DNA of 16,949 nt from an uncultured Candidatus Saccharibacteria bacterium (GTDB lineage: Bacteria; Patescibacteriota; Saccharimonadia; Saccharimonadales; Saccharimonadaceae). The notes beneath the pieces were generated by a model. It saw only the letters and a program-made list of their open reading frames with translations, was not told where the DNA came from and did no database searches. Location of the stretch: assembly GCA_934717805.1 (NCBI GenBank), contig CAKUZG010000015.1, forward strand, positions 1 through 16,949, given 5' to 3'. Positions within the stretch are counted from its first letter, which is position 1, and every line of letters begins with the position of its first letter. Shown in pieces: positions 1-5,821 of this stretch. The position numbers and the translations under genes are program-made.

Positions 1-2
1 CA

Positions 3-122
3 GGGCTACCAAATGCACTACATATTTATTTGATTTTGGCTTTCGTTTTTGCTATAATTGAAAGAGCTTATGAAAAAAAATCAGAGATCGATAGACGGAT
101 TCACACCGAGGCGAAGAGTTGA
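3..122 (+). CDS. 3' end of an upstream membrane-protein gene (partial)
   Basis: The third forward frame is open from the window edge to a TGA at 120-122. It reads as a hydrophobic segment (about residues 6-19, around HIYLILAFVFAII) followed by a charged tail rich in E, K and R. This looks like the last membrane helix and cytoplasmic tail of an integral membrane protein. The 5' part lies outside the window, so no family can be named. If real, it overlaps the next gene by 53 bases, and that gene's promoter sits inside it, which is unusual but conceivable in a compact genome. Another frame, open to position 61, gives a less protein-like sequence. Confidence is limited because only 39 codons are visible. 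Confidence 0.45.
   Translation, partial: GLPNALHIYLILAFVFAIIERAYEKKSEIDRRIHTEAKS
30..58 (+). promoter_or_regulatory. Promoter of the LCP gene (near-consensus sigma-70 type)
   Basis: TTGATT (30-35), a 17-base spacer, and a perfect TATAAT (53-58). The expected transcript start is near 64-66, only about 5 bases before the ATG at 70. The mRNA would therefore be leaderless or nearly so, and there is no Shine-Dalgarno sequence. Confidence 0.75.
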
Positions 123-1755
123 AACTTTAAGTCTAAATAATAGTACTAAAGATACAACTAAAAAGCCAGATTTAAAAGCAAAGAAACCTCAAAAGAGAGG
201 CCCTGTTAATGATTTTGTTCAAACTAAAAAACCTGAAAAGGATTCAGGTAAAGATATCGAAGCTGCACTACAAAATTTAGAAATTGAAGAACTGCAGGAA
301 GCCGAACACAAGGAGAGGGTTGCTTCAAAAAAGCATCAGAAGTTACTCCGAAAGTTTGAAAAAAATAACAATAAGCGAGAAAAGAAATGCAAAAAACCTT
401 TAACTTTAGAACAGTTTAAGAAACGCCAATCGATTAAGCGATTCTTCATTGTTGTTATATTACTATTATTGGCTATTGGTGGATGGTTGATTTATCCAAC
501 ACTCAACACGCTAAATAAAATCACTAATGGAAATATCCTTGGTGTTATTGAAAATAAAAAACTTAAAGCTGATTCAAACGGTCGTACTAATATTTTAATT
601 TTTGGAACTTCACCAAAAGGTTGGGATGGAGAAGAACTAACAGACTCGATTATGGTTGCTTCTGTTAATCAAGAAAACAAAGAGATAAAAACGGTTTCAT
701 TGCCCCGAGATCTTTGGGTAAAGCATACATGTAAAACTTGGCTTGGAACTACTGCCGGAAAGTTGAATGAAACCTACGGATGTGGCTATCATGATGCAAA
801 AAACAGTGGTTCGAGCGAAGAAGATGCAGAAAAAGCCGGCCAAAAAGTATTATCTGGTAAAGTAAAAGAAATTCTTGGTTTAGATATCCAATATGTAGTT
901 CATGGAAACTGGAAAGTTTTGATTGATGCGGTGAACGCTGTTGGTGGAATTGATGTTAAAGTTGAAGCATATGATGGTTCAAATAGGGTTTATGACGTTG
1001 CTACTAAAATCAATTACCAGAGTGGTAAAACTTACCATATGGACGGTGCAGCTGCTTTGGCATTTTCTCGAGCACGCGGTTCTGAAGGTGGGGTTGGTTT
1101 GAGCGGAAGTAATTTTGACCGTGAACGGAATCAGCAAAAAATCTTAAAAGCTACGTTAGCTAAAATAAATCAGCAAAAAATGAATCCGATAACTTTACTC
1201 TCAATTGCTAATTCGCTTGGTGAAAATATTCACCATACGTTTGAATCTTCAGAATTAACAACTGTTTCAGAGATTGCGCAGAGTTTCAATAGCGGTAAAA
1301 TGACATCTTTGCCTCTAGTGAGTGAGTCTGATGCGTCTGGAAACTATTTCACAACAGGTCATGTAGGATCTGTTAGTGCGGTTATTCCTAAAGCTGGCCT
1401 TTTCGATTATAGTGAGATTCAAGCATATATTTCGAAGAATACTTTGGGCGGTGACATAGTTAAAGAATCGGCTAAAATTAAAGTTCTAAATGGTACGAAT
1501 TATTCCGGACTAGCAGCTCAAGAACAAAAGAAGCTTGAAAAGGAAGGTTACACTATTCAAGAAATTGGTTCTGCTCCAACGCATGACTACGATAAGACAA
1601 AAGTCTACTACGTTAAACAAGATTCAAAACCGAATACCATTAAAAAGCTTGAGTCTAAGTATTCTACGAAAGCCGAGAAACTTCCGTCTAAACTATCTTC
1701 ACATAATGAAAATGCAGATATAATTATTGTTTTAGGCGAGGATAATGGCGAATAA
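70..1755 (+). CDS. LytR-CpsA-Psr (LCP) family cell-wall polymer transferase
   Basis: LCP enzymes are membrane-anchored and, outside the cytoplasmic membrane, move lipid-linked glycopolymers onto peptidoglycan. The 561-residue product has a Lys/Glu-rich cytoplasmic region of about 120 residues, one membrane helix (about 125-143), an LCP catalytic domain (about 172-366) and a C-terminal LytR_C domain (about 468-557, around IKVLNG). Visible LCP hallmarks are the T-D-S motif (Asp192), LPRD (Arg213/Asp214), FSRAR (Arg334/Arg336) and FDRERNQQ (Asp350/Arg351), which in the family bind the pyrophosphate and metal. The start is set at the ATG at 70. A TTG at 58 in the same frame lies inside the -10 box and would precede the transcript start. 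The long charged N-terminal region is larger than in typical LCP proteins. The gene overlaps the next by 11 bases, indicating co-transcription. The family call is firm; the polymer transferred is unknown. Confidence 0.93.
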   Translation: MKKNQRSIDGFTPRRRVETLSLNNSTKDTTKKPDLKAKKPQKRGPVNDFVQTKKPEKDSGKDIEAALQNLEIEELQEAEHKERVASKKHQKLLRKFEKNNNKREKKCKKPLTLEQFKKRQSIKRFFIVVILLLLAIGGWLIYPTLNTLNKITNGNILGVIENKKLKADSNGRTNILIFGTSPKGWDGEELTDSIMVASVNQENKEIKTVSLPRDLWVKHTCKTWLGTTAGKLNETYGCGYHDAKNSGSSEEDAEKAGQKVLSGKVKEILGLDIQYVVHGNWKVLIDAVNAVGGIDVKVEAYDGSNRVYDVATKINYQSGKTYHMDGAAALAFSRARGSEGGVGLSGSNFDRERNQQKILKATLAKINQQKMNPITLLSIANSLGENIHHTFESSELTTVSEIAQSFNSGKMTSLPLVSESDASGNYFTTGHVGSVSAVIPKAGLFDYSEIQAYISKNTLGGDIVKESAKIKVLNGTNYSGLAAQEQKKLEKEGYTIQEIGSAPTHDYDKTKVYYVKQDSKPNTIKKLESKYSTKAEKLPSKLSSHNENADIIIVLGEDNGE

Positions 1756-2095
1756 TTTAACGAAAAAACAAGTTGAACTTTTGAATTTTATTGAAGTTTT
1801 TATTGAGGAATCTGGTTATAGCCCAACATATCGTGAAATTGCTCGTGGTATGGGCTATAGATCTGTTGCAACTGTTTCGAAACATATCGATAATTTAATT
1901 TTAATGGGAAAATTATCTAAATCTGAAAACGGTGAGGCACGTTCAATTTCTATTAGAAAACAGGGTTCAGAATTAACTGGCAATGAGAAAGCTGTGCATG
2001 ATTTTTTGGTAAAAAAACGTGACTTTTATGCGGAGAATAATCAAATTAAAAATGCACAAAAAATAGATGATGCAATTTTAACTTTATGGTATTAG
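1745..2095 (+). CDS. LexA-type winged-helix DNA-binding protein without a protease domain
   Basis: Residues 4-70 match the LexA N-terminal winged helix-turn-helix: LTKKQ, a GYSPTYREIA recognition segment, SVATVSKHIDNL, and an ARSISI wing. LexA proper continues with an S24 serine protease domain carrying an Ala-Gly cleavage site and Ser/Lys dyad. Here the protein stops at 116 residues after a short helical tail (NEKAVHDFLVKKRDFYAEN) and has neither. It could bind DNA but could not self-cleave with RecA, so it is better called a LexA-like regulator than the SOS repressor. Its ATG lies 11 bases inside the LCP gene, so it is probably translationally coupled and may regulate envelope genes. The targets are unknown. 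Confidence 0.85.
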   Translation: MANNLTKKQVELLNFIEVFIEESGYSPTYREIARGMGYRSVATVSKHIDNLILMGKLSKSENGEARSISIRKQGSELTGNEKAVHDFLVKKRDFYAENNQIKNAQKIDDAILTLWY

Positions 2096-2099
2096 TATC

Positions 2100-2128
2100 T
2101 TGAAAAAATAAAACGCATGTGCTTTAAT
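2100..2128 (+). promoter_or_regulatory. Promoter of the mscS-like gene
   Basis: TTGAAA (2100-2105), a 17-base spacer, and TTTAAT (2123-2128). The -10 box is embedded in a perfect 12-base palindrome, CTTTAATTAAAG (2122-2133). The ATG at 2140 is only 11 bases past the -10 box, the same distance as for the LCP gene, so the mRNA would have almost no leader. Confidence 0.6.
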
Positions 2129-2139
2129 TAAAGAAGAAG

Positions 2140-3087
2140 ATGGATATTTTTAAGAGTATTGAAAAATTTATAGCTGGCATATTGGCTTATGACTGGTTTG
2201 AGCCTATCACGATTGTATTGTTAGCGATTCTGGCTAGCTTCCTTTCAAGGAAGATTATTAACTTTGCATTTGGAGTTCGAAAAAAGACTAAAAAGATTAA
2301 GCGTTCTGAAGAGCGATTAAAACGCAATGAAACAATTTCGAAAATTGCCAAAACGGCTGTTGATATTGTTATCTGGATGACGGCTGCGATAAATTTTCTC
2401 TCTTCTATAGGTGTAAATGTGGCTTCACTTTTGACTGGAGCTGGTTTAATTGGTGTTGTGATTGGTCTTGGTGCGCAAACAACCACGCGTGATATTCTTG
2501 CGGGATTCTTTATTGTTGGCGAAAACCAATATCGAGTTGGCGATACAATTGAGATTATGGTTGGCGGACGTTTGATTTCTGGTAAGGTTGAAAATATCTC
2601 TTTGCGAATTACGCAGGTTCGAGATGCTGATGGTAAGGTTCATACAATTCGAAATGGTGCAAGTGAAGCAGTAACGAACCTTTCGTTCAAATACGCAAAT
2701 GTTAATTTACTATTTGGGGTTTCTTATGATACAGATATTGACACTCTTGAAAAAGTTATCAATGGTGTTGGTAGAAAAATGCTAGAAAATCCTGAGCTTA
2801 AAAAGAATATTATTGAACCAATTGAATTTGTGCGTGTTAATAAATTCCTAGATTCCTCAATGGAGATAAAGTGTTTAGGGCGAGTTAAAGCTGGAAAGCA
2901 GTGGGACGTTGCAGGAATTTTTCGGCGTGAAATTAAAAGAGCATTTGATGAAAACGATATTGTTCTTCCTTATCCACAAATGGTTATTCATGATGTTAAT
3001 CGCATTACAGCAAAAGATAAAAATACTAAAACGCATAGTTCGAATAAGCATAATAAGGTTAGTGCAAAAAAAACAGAGAATAAATAA
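2140..3087 (+). CDS. MscS-family mechanosensitive ion channel
   Basis: MscS channels open under membrane tension and release solutes during hypo-osmotic shock. The 315-residue protein has helices at about 22-45 and 70-92 and a pore-lining TM3 at about 96-128. The TM3/beta-domain signature is clear: GVVIGLGAQTTTRDILAGFF, then VGDTIEI, then GKVENISLRITQVRDADG. The usual iPNG loop reads IRNGA. A C-terminal alpha/beta domain follows, ending in a Lys-rich tail of about 25 residues. It is close to E. coli MscS (286 residues) in size and has no extra N-terminal helices. The gene has its own promoter 12 bases ahead and a strong terminator directly after its stop, so it is probably monocistronic. A stop codon in frame just upstream (TAA at 2125) fixes the start region. 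Confidence 0.93.
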   Translation: MDIFKSIEKFIAGILAYDWFEPITIVLLAILASFLSRKIINFAFGVRKKTKKIKRSEERLKRNETISKIAKTAVDIVIWMTAAINFLSSIGVNVASLLTGAGLIGVVIGLGAQTTTRDILAGFFIVGENQYRVGDTIEIMVGGRLISGKVENISLRITQVRDADGKVHTIRNGASEAVTNLSFKYANVNLLFGVSYDTDIDTLEKVINGVGRKMLENPELKKNIIEPIEFVRVNKFLDSSMEIKCLGRVKAGKQWDVAGIFRREIKRAFDENDIVLPYPQMVIHDVNRITAKDKNTKTHSSNKHNKVSAKKTENK

Positions 3088-3110
3088 AACCCTTTTCGAA
3101 AAGGGTTTTT
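3087..3110. terminator. Bidirectional intrinsic terminator between mscS and the convergent gene
   Basis: A near-perfect 24-base palindrome: AAAACCC, then TTTTCGAAAA, then GGGTTTT. On the plus strand it ends in a T-run; read from the minus strand it is equally AAAACCC...GGGTTTT and follows the minus-strand stop codon at 3109-3111. One hairpin serves both convergent genes. Confidence 0.9.
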
Positions 3111-3426
3111 ATAATTTATGGCGATTATTTGGGCATTCTTCGTATTTTCCAGCATTACAAAATGAACAATTTTCTTTTTCGCAAGCCGAAAGATTATCTG
3201 TTCGATGTGCGAAAGTTTGCTTAGGGGGTTTCGACTCAACTCGCCAGAATTTTATACTTCCATAGTGAAGCTTGCCTCTTTGATAGTGGCATATCTGTAA
3301 ATAAGATTTGAAAATGCTTTGGATTGCCCAGGTGTAGCCATTTTCAGCATGAATAAGCGTATTTTCTGTAATATCCATTTCTATTGTTTTTTTACGAAAC
3401 TTATGCTTCACTTTAATCTTCACCAT
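3109..3426 (-). CDS. Small Cys-rich (possible zinc-binding) protein of unknown function
   Basis: The 105-residue protein is not recognised as a known family. The first 70 residues are basic and beta-like (KIKVKHKFRKKTIEMDI...). They include an aromatic segment with Tyr/Trp/His (GYTWAIQ, KFWRVE). The C-terminus has Cys82, Cys87, Cys90 and Cys98 plus His74 and His103, a pattern that could bind one zinc. There is no signal peptide or membrane helix. The gene is supported by a good Shine-Dalgarno (TTGGAGG just ahead of the ATG), a near-consensus promoter and a shared terminator. It is transcribed divergently from arcA with the two -35 boxes only 14 bases apart, so joint regulation with the arginine deiminase genes is plausible. 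Whether it is a regulator or an enzyme accessory cannot be told from sequence. Confidence 0.8.
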   Translation of the reverse strand: MVKIKVKHKFRKKTIEMDITENTLIHAENGYTWAIQSIFKSYLQICHYQRGKLHYGSIKFWRVESKPPKQTFAHRTDNLSACEKENCSFCNAGKYEECPNNRHKL

Positions 3427-3457
3427 AATTTTACCTCCAAGGTACTAATATGCTATT

Positions 3458-3486
3458 ATTATATAATTTTTTTAGTAAAAAGTCAA
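3458..3486 (-). promoter_or_regulatory. Promoter of the minus-strand Cys-rich protein gene
   Basis: On the minus strand: TTGACT (3486-3481), a 17-base spacer, TATAAT (3463-3458). The expected transcript start is near 3451, giving a leader of about 25 bases with a TTGGAGG ribosome site before the ATG at 3426. Confidence 0.8.
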
Positions 3487-3535
3487 TAAAGCTAAATCAA
3501 TTGATAAAACTTAAGCTTTATGATAAAATTAAAGC
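3487..3535. promoter_or_regulatory. Candidate operator: three TAAAGC half-sites over the arcA promoter
   Basis: TAAAGCT (3487-3493), its inverse AGCTTTA (3514-3520) and TAAAGC (3530-3535). The first pair brackets the -35 box of arcA and the second pair brackets the -10 box with 9 bases between. The first site also lies between the two divergent -35 boxes. This is typical operator placement, but the half-site is short and AT-rich and the binding protein is unknown. Confidence 0.4.
3501..3529 (+). promoter_or_regulatory. Promoter of the arcA-arcB-arcD operon
   Basis: TTGATA (3501-3506), a 17-base spacer, TAAAAT (3524-3529). The transcript would start near 3536, leaving a leader of about 26 bases that carries the purine-rich AGGGAGGG ribosome site (3551-3558). 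Confidence 0.75.
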
Positions 3536-3561
3536 ATAAACATAAAAATAAGGGAGGGAAT

Positions 3562-4812
3562 ATGGGTGAAAAACCGATTCAAGTGAATAGCGAAATCGGA
3601 AAACTCAAAACCGTGATTTTACACAGACCAGGAAAAGAACTTGAAGGGCTTACTCCAGAATATTTGGAACAATTGCTTTTTGACGACATTCCATATCTAG
3701 AAGTTGCGCAAGCAGAACATGATGCTTTTGCTGAAACTTTGCGTAGCCGAGGTATTGAAGTTCTTTATCTTGATCAATTAGCTGCAGAATCACTTTATAA
3801 CGATGAAATTAAATGGCGTTTTATTTCGGATTTTGTTCGAGCTTCAAAACAGGGAGAACGGCACATTACGCATGCTTTGATGCGTTATTTAGGCGAGTTT
3901 GAGCCACTTGATTTAGTTCGAAAACTTATGTCGGGTGTAAAAAAGGATGAAATTAAAACTGAAGAAGATGAAAAAACTCATTTGAATTATTATTTCAAGA
4001 GCAATTATCCATTCTTGCTTGACCCAATGCCAAACCTTTATTTTACGCGCGATCCGGCTGCGGCAGTTGGAAACGGTTTAACAATTAATAAGATGCGTTA
4101 TCCGGCTCGTCGACGTGAGAGCTTATTTATGGAATATATTATGCGTTATCACCCACGTTTTGCTGCTAAAACTCCTGGTGGAGAAGTGCCAGTTTGGTTT
4201 GATCGCTACAATAAATTCAACATGGAAGGTGGTGACGAACTCGTGCTTTCAAGGAATGTGATGGCAATTGGTGTTTCACAACGCACAACTCCGGAAGCTA
4301 TCGAAAAAGTTGCTTCAAAATTATTTGAATTTTCAGACTTTAATAAAATCTTGGCAATTCAGATTCCAGTTTCACATGCATTTATGCACCTTGATACTGT
4401 TTTCACAATGATTGATCGAGATAAATTTACAGTTCACCCTGAAATTCTAGATAAAGATGGTGAATTGAATATTTACATTTTGGAAGATTCGGGTATTCCG
4501 GGACAACCAAAAATTACACACCGAACAAATCTAAAAGAAACTTTGGAAGAAGTTCTTGGCCTTGATCATGCAACTTTGATTCAATGTGGTAATGGTGATC
4601 CGATCGCTGCTGCTCGTGAACAATGGAACGACGGTTCAAATACATTAGCGATTGCACCAGGTGTTGTGGTTACGTATGATCGAAACTATGTAACAAATAA
4701 GGCTTTGCGTGAAGCTGGCATTGAGGTGATCGAGATTCAAGGTGCTGAACTTGGTCGCGGTCGAGGAGGTCCACGATGTATGTCAATGCCAATCTGGAGA
4801 GAGGAGATTTAA
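3562..4812 (+). CDS. arcA: Arginine deiminase
   Basis: ArcA hydrolyses L-arginine to citrulline and ammonia in the cytoplasm, the first step of the arginine deiminase pathway. The 416-residue length is normal for the family. Visible active-site elements are FTRDP (Asp164), MEGGDE (Glu222), MHLDTVF (His276, Asp278), the CGNGD motif (about 342-346) and the catalytic Cys406 in RGGPRCMSMP. All expected catalytic residues are present. The start is the ATG at 3562, just after AGGGAGGG. An in-frame ATG at 3520 lies upstream of the predicted transcript start and would add 14 Lys-rich residues foreign to the family. The gene leads an operon with arcB and arcD and is transcribed divergently from a Cys-rich protein. 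Known literature ties this pathway in Saccharibacteria to life on oral host bacteria. Confidence 0.97.
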   Translation: MGEKPIQVNSEIGKLKTVILHRPGKELEGLTPEYLEQLLFDDIPYLEVAQAEHDAFAETLRSRGIEVLYLDQLAAESLYNDEIKWRFISDFVRASKQGERHITHALMRYLGEFEPLDLVRKLMSGVKKDEIKTEEDEKTHLNYYFKSNYPFLLDPMPNLYFTRDPAAAVGNGLTINKMRYPARRRESLFMEYIMRYHPRFAAKTPGGEVPVWFDRYNKFNMEGGDELVLSRNVMAIGVSQRTTPEAIEKVASKLFEFSDFNKILAIQIPVSHAFMHLDTVFTMIDRDKFTVHPEILDKDGELNIYILEDSGIPGQPKITHRTNLKETLEEVLGLDHATLIQCGNGDPIAAAREQWNDGSNTLAIAPGVVVTYDRNYVTNKALREAGIEVIEIQGAELGRGRGGPRCMSMPIWREEI

Positions 4813-4816
4813 TAAA

Positions 4817-5806
4817 ATGGCACTAAACTTAAAAAGTCGAAATTTTTTAACGCTTTTAGATTTTAAGCCAGAAGAAATTCGACTAATGCTTGATACAGCA
4901 CACGAATATAAACGTCTAAAACGTGCTGGAATTCCACATAAAATTCATGAAGGCAAGCAAGTTGCATTGCTTTTCGAAAAAACTTCAACTCGAACTCGAA
5001 CCGCTTTTACTGTGGCGGCTCGTGATTTGGGAATTCACCCAGAATTTCTTGGAAAAGATGATATTCAAATGGGTAAAAAAGAGTCAGTTAGAGATACTGC
5101 AATTGTGCTTGGACGATCATTCGACGGAATCGAATTTCGTGGATTTGCCCATTCAACTGTTGAGGAACTTGCGAAATATGCCGGTGTTCCAGTTTGGAAT
5201 GGATTGACTGATTTATATCACCCAACTCAAATTTTGGCCGATTTTATGACTATGGAAGAACATCTTGGTTATTTGAAAGGTGCTAAATTAGTTTTTGTTG
5301 GTGATGGTCGAAATAATATGGCGAATATCTTAATGATTGGCGCTGCGAAAATGGGTATTGATTTTCGAATCGCTGCGCCAAATGGACTTCACCCAGATCA
5401 AGCCTTGGTTGAAAAATGTCGTGAAATTGCGTATGAAACTGGTGCAAAAATCACGATTACAGATGACCTATATGGTGCCGCTCATGGTGCAGATTTCATC
5501 TATACTGATGTATGGGTTTCAATGGGTGAAGAAGATAAGTTTGAAGAGCGAATTCATCAACTTCGAGGATTTCAAGTTAATACCGCACTTCTTCATGCAA
5601 CTGGCAACCCAAATGTAAAATTCATGCACTGTTTGCCAGCTTTCCATGATTTAAATACAAAAATTGGTCAAGAGATTTTCGAAAAGTACGGTTTGAAAGA
5701 AATGGAAGTCACAGATGAAGTCTTCAATTCAAATGCCTCAATCGTATTTGATGAAGCTGAAAATCGAATGCATACGATTAAAGCAGTGATGGCTCTAACT
5801 TTGTAA
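4817..5806 (+). CDS. arcB: Ornithine carbamoyltransferase, catabolic context
   Basis: ArcB phosphorolyses citrulline to ornithine and carbamoyl phosphate. The 329-residue protein has the carbamoyl-phosphate site STRTRT (57-62), HPTQ (135-138), an ornithine-side DVWVSMG loop (231-237) and HCLPAFHD (271-278) with the family's active cysteine (Cys272). The start is the ATG at 4817, 4 bases after the arcA stop, with GAGAGGAG ahead of it. Upstream in-frame ATG codons inside arcA would add 25 residues that merely retranslate the arcA end. The sequence alone does not separate catabolic ArcB from anabolic ArgF; the position between arcA and arcD supports the catabolic role. Confidence 0.96.
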   Translation: MALNLKSRNFLTLLDFKPEEIRLMLDTAHEYKRLKRAGIPHKIHEGKQVALLFEKTSTRTRTAFTVAARDLGIHPEFLGKDDIQMGKKESVRDTAIVLGRSFDGIEFRGFAHSTVEELAKYAGVPVWNGLTDLYHPTQILADFMTMEEHLGYLKGAKLVFVGDGRNNMANILMIGAAKMGIDFRIAAPNGLHPDQALVEKCREIAYETGAKITITDDLYGAAHGADFIYTDVWVSMGEEDKFEERIHQLRGFQVNTALLHATGNPNVKFMHCLPAFHDLNTKIGQEIFEKYGLKEMEVTDEVFNSNASIVFDEAENRMHTIKAVMALTL

Positions 5807-5821
5807 TTTTAGGAGAGGAAA

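Noticed and set aside
58..69. TTG start at 58 for the LCP gene
   Set aside because: It lies within TATAAT and upstream of the likely transcript start; the ATG at 70 is preferred.
2187..2643. Minus-strand ORFs inside the mscS-like gene
   Set aside because: They are antisense to a clearly conserved channel gene and have no ribosome sites or recognisable protein features.
2909..3265. Plus-strand ORF crossing the mscS terminator
   Set aside because: It overlaps the mscS end, runs through a strong terminator and lies antisense to the supported Cys-rich gene.
3520..3561. Upstream ATG at 3520 for arcA
   Set aside because: It overlaps the promoter -10 region, precedes the transcript start and adds a Lys-rich stretch not found in arginine deiminases.
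4742..4816. Upstream start at 4742 for arcB
   Set aside because: The added residues only retranslate the conserved end of arcA; an ATG with a ribosome site at 4817 fits the family.
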